From NCBI RefSeq assembly GCF_014836665.1, contig NZ_JACSQJ010000004.1:124001-188000 (forward strand): a stretch of DNA of 64,000 nucleotides, in the 5' to 3' direction. Source of the DNA: Luteimonas colneyensis. Its GTDB lineage: Bacteria > Pseudomonadota > Gammaproteobacteria > Xanthomonadales > Xanthomonadaceae. Within the stretch, counting starts at the first letter, position 1. The number at the start of each line of letters is the position of its first letter. The translations under genes were made by a program, and so were the position numbers. Below the pieces are notes generated by a model. It ran no database searches. It was not told the origin of the DNA and worked only from the letters and a program-made list of their open reading frames with translations. This document shows positions 7,220 through 17,685 of the stretch, piece after piece.

Positions 7220-9243
7220 CGCGCGGCGCCTTCGGGCACGGGCGGTGCCAGCGGCGCGGGCGCCGGGTCGCCGGACGCGGATGGCGCGGGTACGGCGAAG
7301 GTCGAGCCCGCCCCCGGGAGCACGGCCGACTGGACGCCTTCGAACAGGTCGACCACCGGCACTTCCTCGCCCTCCGCCGTCGGCACCGCCGGCATCTCGC
7401 CCAGCAGCCAGGCATCGAAGATCCGGCGCGCGATCGGCGCCGCGGTCGAGCCGCCGTAGCCGCCGTGCTCCACGACCACGGCCAGCGCGATGGTCGGATT
7501 CTCCGCAGGGGCGTAGCCGGCGAACAGCGCCTGGTGGCGCAGGTGGTAGGGCAGCGTTCGCGGGTCGAGGCTGGCGCTGCCGCGGCGGCTGATCTTCTGC
7601 GCGGTGCCGGTCTTGCCGGCCATGCGGTAGGGCGCCCCGCGCGCCATCGCGACGGCGGTGCCGCGACCGTGAATGGTGTTCTCCATGCCTTCCTGCACCG
7701 CGCGCAGGTGGTCTGGATTGTCCGTGATCAGCGGCGCCGGCGCGGCCGGCAGCGGCGACCAGGGCGCGTCGTAGCCGGTGCGGCGCTCGGCAACCAGGCG
7801 CAGCGGGTGCAGGCGGCCGCCATTGGCGATCGCCGCGGTGCCGCGCGCCATCTGCAGCGCCGTGGCCACCCAGTAGCCCTGGCCGATGCCGGCGATCACG
7901 GTCTCACCCGGGTACCAGGGCTCGCGGCTGTTCCTCGCCTTCCATTCGCGCGAAGGGACGATGCCGGCGCTCTCGCCGGTGAGGTCGATGCCGGTGGGCT
8001 CGCCGAAGCCGTAGCGGTGCATGTACTCCGCCAGCCGGTCGATGCCCATGTCGTAGGCGAGCTTGTAGTAGTAGTAGTTGATCGAGCGCGAGATCGAATC
8101 GCGCAGGTCCACCCAGCCGCCGCCGCGGCCGGCGTCGCGATAGCCGCGGCTCTGCCCGGGAATGAAGAACTCGCCGGTGGAGAACACGCGGCTTTCCGGC
8201 GTGCGCAAGCCGCTGTCGACGCCGGCCAGCGCCACGAAGGGCTTCACGATCGAGCCCGGCGGCCCGCCACCCAGCACGTTGCGGTTGAACAGCGGCCGCG
8301 CCGGATCGTCCATCAGCGCGCGGTAGTCGGTGTTGGAGATGCCGTTGACGAACAGGTTGGGGTCGTAGCTGGGCAGGCTGACCATCGCCAGCACCTGGCC
8401 GGTGGCGGGATCCACCGCCACCGCCGAGCCCTGCATGTCGCCGAAGGCGGCCACCATCGCCTGCTGCAGCTCGACGTCGATCGACAGCCTCAGGTCGGCC
8501 CCGGCGGTGGCCGGCACCAGGCCGAGCCGGCCCAGCGCGCGGCCTTCGACGTTGGTCTCCACCTGCTCGTAGCCGACGACGCCGCGCAGCAGCTCGTCGT
8601 AGTAGCGCTCGAGGCCGGTGCGGCCGGTGTGCGTGAACACCCCGTGCGCCTCGCCGAAGCGCGCGATGTCGTCCTCGTCGGTGCGGCCGACGTAGCCGAC
8701 GACGTGGGCCAGCAGGTCGCCATAGGGATACCGGCGGTTGAGGTAGGGCACCAGCTCGACGCCGGGGAAGCGCCACCGTTCGACCGCGAAGCGCGCGGCC
8801 TCGTCGTCGCCGATGCGCAGCTTGAGCGGGATCGCGCGGAACCCGCGCGCGCCCTTGCGCGCCGCCTCGAAGCGTTCGATGTCCTCGGGCGCAAGCTCGA
8901 CCACCTGCGACAGCGCCTCGATCAGCGCCTGCGGGTCGCCGGCCTCCTCAGGGGTCACGTCCAAGCGGTAGGCCGGCACGTTGTCGGCCAGGATCCGGCC
9001 TTCGCGGTCGAGGATCAGCCCGCGCCCCGGCACCACCGGCCGCGGCTTGATGCGGTTGGCCTCGGAGCGCTTGGCGTAGTCGTCGTGGTCGAGCACCTGC
9101 AGCTTGAAGTACCAGCCCGCAAGCCCCGCCAGCGACAGCAGCACCACGGCGAAGCCGGACAGCGCGCGCCCGCGGAACAGCCGCGCCTCGGCCTCGGGAT
9201 TGCGCAGCCGCCGGGCAGGCCGGCCGCGCCTGCCGGCGATCAC
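7216..9243 (-). CDS. mrdA: Penicillin-binding protein 2, elongation transpeptidase
   Basis: Class B PBP that cross-links new glycan strands during lateral wall growth. The predicted start is a GTG overlapping the mreD stop (GTGA), giving 675 residues. One membrane anchor lies at about 29-46. A pedestal domain follows (RPVVPGRGLILDREGRILADN at about 68-88), then the transpeptidase domain with SIVK (S331-K334), SIN (S387-N389) and KTGT (K544-T547). The C-terminal 60 residues after the domain (EEVPVVDLFEGVQ..) are Pro/Ala-rich and variable. Flanked by mreD and rodA with overlaps on both sides. Confidence 0.95.
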   Translation of the reverse strand: MIAGRRGRPARRLRNPEAEARLFRGRALSGFAVVLLSLAGLAGWYFKLQVLDHDDYAKRSEANRIKPRPVVPGRGLILDREGRILADNVPAYRLDVTPEEAGDPQALIEALSQVVELAPEDIERFEAARKGARGFRAIPLKLRIGDDEAARFAVERWRFPGVELVPYLNRRYPYGDLLAHVVGYVGRTDEDDIARFGEAHGVFTHTGRTGLERYYDELLRGVVGYEQVETNVEGRALGRLGLVPATAGADLRLSIDVELQQAMVAAFGDMQGSAVAVDPATGQVLAMVSLPSYDPNLFVNGISNTDYRALMDDPARPLFNRNVLGGGPPGSIVKPFVALAGVDSGLRTPESRVFSTGEFFIPGQSRGYRDAGRGGGWVDLRDSISRSINYYYYKLAYDMGIDRLAEYMHRYGFGEPTGIDLTGESAGIVPSREWKARNSREPWYPGETVIAGIGQGYWVATALQMARGTAAIANGGRLHPLRLVAERRTGYDAPWSPLPAAPAPLITDNPDHLRAVQEGMENTIHGRGTAVAMARGAPYRMAGKTGTAQKISRRGSASLDPRTLPYHLRHQALFAGYAPAENPTIALAVVVEHGGYGGSTAAPIARRIFDAWLLGEMPAVPTAEGEEVPVVDLFEGVQSAVLPGAGSTFAVPAPSASGDPAPAPLAPPVPEGAAR

Positions 9244-9725
9244 AGGCGTGCGCCGCGGCCCATGCGCAGCGCGTCGAGCAGCACGAACAGCGGCGCCCAG
9301 AGCAGCATGCCCACCAGCGGCGCCCACCAGTAGGCCAGCGGCAGCACCGGCTCGCCGAGCGCGAGGTGGACGACGGTGCTGATGACGCGGTCGTTGAGCA
9401 GCAAGCCGCCGATCGCCAGCGCCTGCTGCGGGATCGGGAAGAAGCGCAGCTGGGTGCGGAAGCGCTGCAGGATGAAGGTCATCACCACCAGCCGCAGCGC
9501 CTGCTCGCCGAGCAGGCCGCCGAAGGCGACGTCGGCGACCAGTCCGACCAGGAACGCGAAGCCCAGGCCCACGCGCTCGCTGTCCTCGATCACCCAGTAG
9601 GCGATGACCAGCGCCAGCCAGTACGGCCTCAGCGGCTGCAGCAGCCCGGGCATCGGCAGCAGGCCGAGCAGCAGCGCCAGCACCACGCTGATCGGCAGCA
9701 CCCAGGCACGGCCGCGCGCGGTCAC
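9240..9725 (-). CDS. mreD: Rod shape-determining protein MreD
   Basis: Small inner-membrane protein that links MreB/MreC with RodA-PBP2 in the elongasome. 161 residues with about five hydrophobic helices, including the acidic WVIEDSERVGLGFAFLVGLVADVAFGGLLGE core typical of the family. It starts with GTG, overlapping the mreC stop as GTGA, and its own stop overlaps the GTG start of mrdA in the same way, so mreC, mreD and mrdA are read as one coupled unit. Confidence 0.92.
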   Translation of the reverse strand: MTARGRAWVLPISVVLALLLGLLPMPGLLQPLRPYWLALVIAYWVIEDSERVGLGFAFLVGLVADVAFGGLLGEQALRLVVMTFILQRFRTQLRFFPIPQQALAIGGLLLNDRVISTVVHLALGEPVLPLAYWWAPLVGMLLWAPLFVLLDALRMGRGARL

Positions 9726-10678
9726 GGCGCGGGCTCCGCGGGCGGCGCGGCGGCGTCCGGGGCAGGTGCCGCGGCGGTCTCCGTGGCGGCGTCCGGCGCA
9801 GCGTCCTCGGCGGGTGCCGGCGTGGCCAGGGCAGGCGCGGCAGCCTCCCGCCGCAGCAGCAGCACGTCGCGGCCGCGGTCGAGCTGGGCCGCGGCATCGA
9901 CGTCGCCGACCAGGAAGGCGCGGCTGTCGTCGGGACGCAGGGTCGCGATCGTGCCGACCGGGAATCCCGGCGGGAAGCGGCCGCCGAGGCCCGAGGTGAT
10001 CAGTACGTCGCCGGGGCGGACGTCGCTCGACAGCGGCACGTTGCGCAGTTCAAGCACGTCGCTGCGGCCGGTGCCATAGATGATCAGGCGCACGCCCGTG
10101 CGCGCGACCGCCACCGGCACAGCATGGTCGGGATCGGTCAGCAGCAGCACGGTGGCGGTGGTCGGGGTGGCCTCGATCACCTGGCCCACCAGGCCACCGG
10201 CGTCGATCACCGCCTGGCCGCGGCGCACCCCGCTCGCCGTGCCGGCGTTGAGCATCAGGCGCTGGCGCGTCGGGTCGAGGTCGACATCGAGGATGGGCGC
10301 GAGCTGCACTTCGTGCCCGCCGCGCTCGGCGGCCCCGAGCAGGCCCCGCAGGCGCGCGTTCTCCTCCGCCTCGACCTGCAGCCGCGCCTGGCGCGCCGCA
10401 GCCAGCAGCAGCTCGTTGCGCAGGACGCGGTTCTCCTCGGCCAGCCGCGTGCGCGTGGCGGCATCGTCGCGCAGGCTCTCACCCATGCGCGACGGTAGCC
10501 CCGCCAGCCACCACAGCGGCTGCATGGCGACGCTGGCATGCCCGCGGACCTGGGCCAGCCAGTCGCCGCGGTGATCCATCACGATGAGCGCCACCGAAAT
10601 CGCGAGATAGGCCAGCAGGCGCAGCGTGCCGGCAACGTCACTGGATCGGGGGGTGGCGGGACCGGCGTAGCTGGACAC
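9722..10678 (-). CDS. mreC: Rod shape-determining protein MreC
   Basis: Bitopic inner-membrane protein that forms periplasmic filaments and activates PBP2-RodA. The 318-residue product begins with GTG, has one membrane segment (LRLLAYLAISVALIVM, about 19-34), a coiled coil (about 70-110, LAEENRVLRNELLLAAARQARLQVEAEENARLRGLL) and then the two beta-domains (AVIDAGGLVGQVIEATPTTATVLLLTDPDHAVPV..RPGDVLITSGLGGRFPPGFPVG). A low-complexity Ala/Pro tail of about 50 residues ends the protein. It lies 21 nt after mreB. Confidence 0.93.
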   Translation of the reverse strand: MSSYAGPATPRSSDVAGTLRLLAYLAISVALIVMDHRGDWLAQVRGHASVAMQPLWWLAGLPSRMGESLRDDAATRTRLAEENRVLRNELLLAAARQARLQVEAEENARLRGLLGAAERGGHEVQLAPILDVDLDPTRQRLMLNAGTASGVRRGQAVIDAGGLVGQVIEATPTTATVLLLTDPDHAVPVAVARTGVRLIIYGTGRSDVLELRNVPLSSDVRPGDVLITSGLGGRFPPGFPVGTIATLRPDDSRAFLVGDVDAAAQLDRGRDVLLLRREAAAPALATPAPAEDAAPDAATETAAAPAPDAAAPPAEPAP

Positions 10679-10699
10679 TGTGGGGGCCGGGCCTCTGCC

Positions 10700-13072
<2,373 letters not shown>

Positions 13073-13828
13073 TCAGTTCCAGGCCGGCAGTTGCGTCCGG
13101 TCCAGGCCGCCGACCTCGAATTCCGCGGTCCGCGTGCCGCCGGCCTTGACCGGATACTCCACCACCAGCCGCTTCGCGCCGTCGATCATGCGCCACAGCG
13201 CCTTCTCGTCGTCGATGAACATGGCGATGGCCTCGTCGGTGTCGGGGCGGTTGGCGGCCATGCGCACCGGGGCCGCGTCGTCGACGGTGACCGCGACCCG
13301 GCAGGCACCGTAGCAGTCGAAGTCCCCGGCCTGCATGACCAGGTAGCTGCTGCGGCCCCAGTCCGGGTGGTCGCGGAAGATCAGCCGCACCGGCTTCGCC
13401 CCGCTGCCGTCGCTGTCCACGTTCTCCTTCGAGAAGATCGCCGCGGACAGCTGGTTGCCGCCCTTCACCGCCTCGACGTTGTAGGCCCAGAGCGCGGCCA
13501 GGCGCGCGTCCTCGCGCACGGCATTGCCCTTGGCGCGGGCGTCCTCGTGCAGCGGGCGGATCCGCTCCGCGGCCGCGGTATCGGGATACCGCGCCAGCAG
13601 CACGTCGCCCTGCGCGGCGGCCAGCGGCCAGTTCTCCGCGGCGTAGGCGGCGTCGAAGTCGGCGGCGGCCTGCTCCGCGGCGGCTTCGCTGGCCTCGCGC
13701 TGGGCCGCCGCCTGTGCCTCGGCCTGGGCGGCGGGGTCCTGGCAGGCGACCAGCGCGGCGCCCGCCGCGGCGATGGCGGCGGCGAGCAGGGCGATGCGCG
13801 CGGTGATGGCTGGACGTGGGCGGCTCAT
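13073..13828 (-). CDS. Predicted lipoprotein of unknown function
   Basis: A 251-residue lipoprotein: basic N-terminus, hydrophobic core and lipobox LVAC followed by QD. After the Cys comes an Ala/Glu-rich helix (about 35-65), then a region reminiscent of a tetratricopeptide-like pair of helices (FDAAYAAENWPLAAAQGDVLLARYPDTAAAERIRPLHEDA) and a C-terminal beta-rich half with two Cys (DFDCYGACRVAVTVDD) that may form a disulphide. I do not recognise a catalytic motif. It lies 64 nt downstream of the M1 peptidase gene on the same strand and could be cotranscribed with it. The ATG of MSRPRPAITAR is chosen because it directly precedes the signal peptide. Confidence 0.7.
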   Translation of the reverse strand: MSRPRPAITARIALLAAAIAAAGAALVACQDPAAQAEAQAAAQREASEAAAEQAAADFDAAYAAENWPLAAAQGDVLLARYPDTAAAERIRPLHEDARAKGNAVREDARLAALWAYNVEAVKGGNQLSAAIFSKENVDSDGSGAKPVRLIFRDHPDWGRSSYLVMQAGDFDCYGACRVAVTVDDAAPVRMAANRPDTDEAIAMFIDDEKALWRMIDGAKRLVVEYPVKAGGTRTAEFEVGGLDRTQLPAWN

Positions 13829-13892
13829 GCGGCGTTTCCCCTGGGTGGCTTCACCGCGGGACGGTTCGTCCCGCGGGATGGCGTGGCGTGCG

Positions 13893-15956
13893 TCAGCGGC
13901 CGGTCGGCGCCGGGCGGGTGGGATCGCCATCGGCGGCCGGCATCGCCGGTGGCGCGGCGTCGACCTCGGCGTCCGGCGCGACCGCCGGCTCGATCGTTCC
14001 CGGCATGAACGGCGTGCCGCTGCCCGGTGCCGGCTTCGCTTCGGCGATCAGCTTCTCGACCGAGCCCGTCGTGATCGGGTGGTAGCCCGGGCGCGCGGCC
14101 TCCAGCTGCTCCTTCGCGAACGCGAGCCCCGCCTCGGTGGCCACCAGCGCCTGGTAGGTCGGCATGATCAGCTTGCGGCGACCGATGGTGCGCACGAAGT
14201 CGGCGATCGCGGGATAGGCCTGCATGTAGCTGCTGCGCACCGCCAGCGGGTACCAGCGCTGCGCCAGCTCGGCGTTCGGCGTGCCGGTGAAGCGGTAGGC
14301 GGTGTCGAGCTGCGAGAGCTGCTCGATCGACAGCGTGTCCGGCAGGCCTTCCAGGAAGTGGATCCACTCCTGCGTGCTCCACTCGCCGGTGATCGACTGC
14401 GGCGGCAGCGTGCCGCTGCCCAGCCACGCCAGGCGCGCGCTGTCGACGACGCCGAAGCTGCGCGACATCACCTGCGGCGCGCTGCCCGGGATGCCGGGCT
14501 CGTACAGCCAGGCGTCGAACTCTTCCTTCGTCACCCTGTCGGGGTACTTCTCGAGCAGGTGCTCCTGCGCGTAGTCCACGAAGCGCGCGGTCGGGATCGA
14601 CTGGAAGGCGAAGTGGTCGAAGTAGCCGCGCAGGAAGGCGTCGAACTCGGCGCGGCCGAAGCGCTCCTCGAGGAACTGCAGGAACCAGGCGCCCTTGTCG
14701 TAGGACACCGCGCTCAGCGAGTCGTCCGGATTCTTCACCACGCCCGGGCGCACGGCCAGGGCCTGCTCCTCCGGGCTCATGTTGGCGATCTCGGCCTTCA
14801 GGCCGTTGCGCGAGATCACGTATTCCATGTCGGCGCGCTCCTCGCCGTACAGCGCCTCGACGATGCGGTTCTCGACGTAGCTGGTGAAGCCCTCGTTGAG
14901 CCAGCCGTCCTTGGCGCTGGAGTTGGTCACCAGGTTGCCCGACCAGCTGTGCGCCAGCTCGTGCGCGATCAGCGAGACCAGCGACTTGTCGCCTACGATC
15001 ACCGTGGGGGTGATGAAGGACAGGCGCGGGTTCTCCATGCCGCCGTAGGGGAACGACGGCGGCAGGATCAGCAGGTCATAGCGCTCCCAGCGGTAGGGGC
15101 CGTACAGCGACTCGGTGGTCGCGATCATCTTCTCGGTGTCCTCGAACTCGGCCACCGCGCGGTCGACGGTCGCGGGCTCGGCCCAGACGCCGGCGCGGGC
15201 GGAGATCGGCTTGAACACCAGGTCGCCGGCCGCGATCGCCATCAGGTAGGACGGGATGCGCTGCGGCATGCGGAAGCTGTAGTCGCCGTCGCGCGGCGCG
15301 GCCGGATCGTTGTCGGCGCTCATCAGCACCATGACGTCGGCCGGCGCGGTGACGTGCGCGCTGTAGGTGTAGCGCACGCGCGGCGTGTCCTGCAGCGGCA
15401 CCCAGGAACGCGCGTGGATGGCCTGCGACTGGCTGAACATGAAGGGCGTGGCCTTGCCTTCGGTCATCGAGGCCTCGAGCCACTGCAGGCCCGAAGCCGC
15501 CGGCGAGGTGCGGTAGGCGACGCGGATGCGCGCGTTGCGCTCCGGCGCCTGGATGGTGAGCTTGCTGCCGAGCAGGTCATCGCGGCCGGCCAGCTCGAAC
15601 TGCAGCGGCTGCCAGCTGCCACCGGCAACCTCGCCTTCGGCGCGTTCGATGGTCAGGTCGCGGGTGTCGAGCACCAGCGTGGTGGCAGTGTCGTCGCGCC
15701 AGTCCAGCGTGTAGGTGGCGGTGCCGCCGATGGTGCGGGCGTCGAAATCCAGCGCCAGCTCCAGCGCCAGGTCGTCGATCGCGACCTTGTCCGGCTCGGC
15801 GTAGGAATGCTCGTCGTAATCGCCGGACTCGGCGGCGGCCTGCGGCTTCGGGGCCGGCGGCGTTGCGGCGGGCGTCGGCTCGCGCTTGCAGGCGGCGACG
15901 GCGAACACGACCAGCGCCGCGAGCGCGGCGAGGCGGAGGAAACGGCTCAGGATCAT
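13893..15956 (-). CDS. M1-family zinc metallopeptidase (lipoprotein aminopeptidase)
   Basis: A 687-residue aminopeptidase of the leukotriene-A4-hydrolase/aminopeptidase N clan. Lipobox VAAC (C23) places it in the cell envelope. The N-terminal beta-domain covers about 50-245; the exopeptidase signature GGMEN lies at 305-309 and the zinc site is HELAHSW (H332, H336) plus the distal Glu of WLNEGFTSY (E355). The C-terminal helical domain (about 500-640) resembles the LTA4H-type ARM domain. It probably trims N-terminal residues from peptides in the periplasm. Together with the two S9 peptidases further on, it suggests a protein-degrading lifestyle. Confidence 0.92.
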   Translation of the reverse strand: MILSRFLRLAALAALVVFAVAACKREPTPAATPPAPKPQAAAESGDYDEHSYAEPDKVAIDDLALELALDFDARTIGGTATYTLDWRDDTATTLVLDTRDLTIERAEGEVAGGSWQPLQFELAGRDDLLGSKLTIQAPERNARIRVAYRTSPAASGLQWLEASMTEGKATPFMFSQSQAIHARSWVPLQDTPRVRYTYSAHVTAPADVMVLMSADNDPAAPRDGDYSFRMPQRIPSYLMAIAAGDLVFKPISARAGVWAEPATVDRAVAEFEDTEKMIATTESLYGPYRWERYDLLILPPSFPYGGMENPRLSFITPTVIVGDKSLVSLIAHELAHSWSGNLVTNSSAKDGWLNEGFTSYVENRIVEALYGEERADMEYVISRNGLKAEIANMSPEEQALAVRPGVVKNPDDSLSAVSYDKGAWFLQFLEERFGRAEFDAFLRGYFDHFAFQSIPTARFVDYAQEHLLEKYPDRVTKEEFDAWLYEPGIPGSAPQVMSRSFGVVDSARLAWLGSGTLPPQSITGEWSTQEWIHFLEGLPDTLSIEQLSQLDTAYRFTGTPNAELAQRWYPLAVRSSYMQAYPAIADFVRTIGRRKLIMPTYQALVATEAGLAFAKEQLEAARPGYHPITTGSVEKLIAEAKPAPGSGTPFMPGTIEPAVAPDAEVDAAPPAMPAADGDPTRPAPTGR

Positions 15957-16065
15957 GGACGGGGGTCCGGTGACTGGAACAGCCGTCGATTCTAGCCCGT
16001 GGGCGCGCGGGACGCCCGATCCGCGGCCGGCAGCCCCGGCGGCGCGGCGCGGCCGCGCGTCGACC

Positions 16066-16824
16066 TCAGGCCTTGTAGCCGTCGTGGATCGCCACGATCC
16101 CGCCCGACAGGTTGCGGAACCGGCAGCGCGCGAAGCCCGCGGCCTCCATCATCGCCTTGAGCTCCGCCTGCGGCGGGTGCTTGCGGATCGACTCGGCCAG
16201 GTACTGGTAGCTGCCGGCATCGCCGGCGAACAGCTGGCCCAGCTTCGGCAGCACCTTGAAGGAGTGGAAGTCGTAGGCCGGCTTGAACCAGTCCGGCACC
16301 TCCGAGAACTCCAGCACCCGCGCCTGCCCCCCGACCTTGAGCACGCGCAGCATCTCGCGCAGCGCCGCGTCCTTGTCGGTGACGTTGCGCAGTCCGAAGG
16401 CGATCGTGACCAGGTCGAAGCTCGCGTCGGGGAACGGCAGCGACTGCGCGTTGCACTGCACGTAGCTGAAGCCGCGCACATGGCCGCGGTCGACCATGCG
16501 GTCGCGGCCGACGCGCAGCATGCTGCCGTTGATGTCGCCGAGCACCAGCTCCCCCGTGTCGCCCACGCGCGGCTTCAGCAGCGCCGCGATGTCGCCCGTG
16601 CCGCCGGCCAGGTCGAGGACCCGGTCGCCGCGCGAGACCTGCGCCGTGGCGGTGAAGTAGCGCTTCCACAGCCGGTGGATGCCGAACGACATCAGGTCGT
16701 TCATCAGGTCGTAGCTGCCGGCGACCGACGAGAACACCTCGCCGACCAGCTTCTGCTTCTGGGCCACCGGCACGTCGCGGAAGCCGAAGTGGGTGGTGTC
16801 GGGGCGGGGGTCACGGTCGCTCAT
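16066..16824 (-). CDS. ubiE: Ubiquinone/menaquinone biosynthesis C-methyltransferase
   Basis: SAM-dependent C-methyltransferase of the quinone ring (ubiquinone, and menaquinone where present). The 252-residue protein has the UbiE signatures: N-terminal HFGFRDVPVAQKQKLVGEVFSSVAGSYD, the SAM loop VLDLAGGTGD (about 69-78), FDLVTIAFGLRNVTD, and a C-terminal GGIVAIHDGYKA. The start codon is preceded at 7 nt by GATAAT (extended form TGCGATAAT) and no Shine-Dalgarno sequence is visible, so translation is predicted to begin on a leaderless mRNA. It is separated by 109 nt from the M1 peptidase gene. Confidence 0.95.
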   Translation of the reverse strand: MSDRDPRPDTTHFGFRDVPVAQKQKLVGEVFSSVAGSYDLMNDLMSFGIHRLWKRYFTATAQVSRGDRVLDLAGGTGDIAALLKPRVGDTGELVLGDINGSMLRVGRDRMVDRGHVRGFSYVQCNAQSLPFPDASFDLVTIAFGLRNVTDKDAALREMLRVLKVGGQARVLEFSEVPDWFKPAYDFHSFKVLPKLGQLFAGDAGSYQYLAESIRKHPPQAELKAMMEAAGFARCRFRNLSGGIVAIHDGYKA

Positions 16825-16831
16825 GGCAGCG

Positions 16832-16837
16832 ATTATC
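16832..16837 (-). promoter_or_regulatory. Extended -10 box of a probably leaderless ubiE transcript
   Basis: TGCGATAAT on the minus strand ends 7 nt before the ubiE ATG. The intervening bases CGCTGCC contain no ribosome-binding site. Confidence 0.45.
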
Positions 16838-16928
16838 GCACCGCAGCGGCGCTGCGCGTGCGCGATGCCGGCCGGAGGCGGCGCGGCATGGCACGATGCC
16901 GGCCCGTCCCTTCGCCTGGAGCCCCGCC

Positions 16929-17384
16929 ATGATCGCCACCCCGGACTATCGCGCCCTGCTCGACACCGCCATCGAGGAGGCGCGCCAGGGCCTGGCCGAA
17001 GGCGGCATCCCGATCGGCGCCGCCCTGTACCACGCCGACGGCCGCCTGCTCGGCTGCGGCCACAACCGCCGCGTGCAGGAGGGCGATCCCTCGATCCACG
17101 GCGAGACCGACGCCTTCCGCAAGGCCGGCCGCCAGCGCGCCTACCGCGACACCATCATGGTGACCACGCTCGCGCCGTGCTGGTACTGCAGCGGCCTGGT
17201 GCGGCAGTTCAACATCGGGACGGTGGTGGTGGGGGAAGCGGTGAACTTCGCCGGGGGCGTGGACTGGCTGCGGGAAAACGGCACCGAGGTGGTGGTGCTG
17301 GACGACGCGCGCTGTGTCTCGATGATGGGGGAGTGGATCGCGGCGAATCCGGGGTTGTGGAACGAGGATATCGGGGAGGAGTGA
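16929..17384 (+). CDS. Cytosine deaminase-like nucleoside deaminase (yeast Fcy1 type)
   Basis: A 151-residue zinc deaminase. The zinc/catalytic sites are H57-G-E59 and PCWYC (C84, C87). The features that point to the yeast cytosine deaminase group, rather than TadA or CDA, are GGIPIGAAL at the N-terminus, GHNRRVQEGDPSIHGE, VVVGEAVNF, EVVVLDDARC, and the conserved C-terminal cap WNEDIGE that covers the active site in Fcy1. The likely reaction is hydrolysis of cytosine (or a related base) to uracil and ammonia; the substrate is an inference from family resemblance. The ATG of MIATPDYRALL is chosen because the upstream codons are not family-like. It diverges from ubiE; a dead hsdM fragment lies just beyond its 3' end. 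Confidence 0.8.
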   Translation: MIATPDYRALLDTAIEEARQGLAEGGIPIGAALYHADGRLLGCGHNRRVQEGDPSIHGETDAFRKAGRQRAYRDTIMVTTLAPCWYCSGLVRQFNIGTVVVGEAVNFAGGVDWLRENGTEVVVLDDARCVSMMGEWIAANPGLWNEDIGEE

Positions 17385-17439
17385 GGGGCTCCTGACCCGC
17401 TCGGGCGTGCCCAGCTCGGCGGCGTCGGCGATCGCGTGG

Positions 17440-17595
17440 TTTGAGCTCCGCCTCCATGGCCTTCTCGCGCTCCAGCGAGTCGAGGTACTTGAGGAACAGC
17501 AGCCAGGACGACTGTCCGGTGTAGTCCAGCTCGCTGGTGCAGCCGGCATCCTTGTGCAGGATGTCGTCGATGTTCTTGGAGGCCTGTTCGAACAC
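17440..17595 (-). pseudogene. 5' fragment of a type I restriction-modification methyltransferase (hsdM)
   Basis: On the minus strand, from a possible GTG at 17595, about 52 codons read VFEQASKNIDDILHKDAG, then CTSELDYTGQSSWLLFLKYL and EREKAMEAELK. This is the characteristic N-terminus of one class of HsdM proteins. The similarity stops abruptly near 17440; the frame then continues into an Arg/Pro-rich, non-protein-like sequence, whereas another frame continues as NHAIADAAELGTPERV (17393-17440), so a frameshift or junction is likely there. No HsdM catalytic motif (NPPF/NPPY), hsdS or hsdR follows. The 301-nt gap 17385-17685 holds nothing else that I recognise. This is a vestige of a lost defence island. 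Confidence 0.6.
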
Positions 17596-17685
17596 GTCCT
17601 CGTGGAGAACGGGGCTGTAGTGGCCGCGACCCGTGTCGCCAGGTCGATCCACTGAAGTCCGGATGCGTATCAGGCACTTGCGGCG

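Noticed and set aside
17209..17652. An intact 147-residue gene on the minus strand
   Set aside because: Only the first half resembles HsdM; the rest is Arg/Pro-rich and antisense to the deaminase gene.
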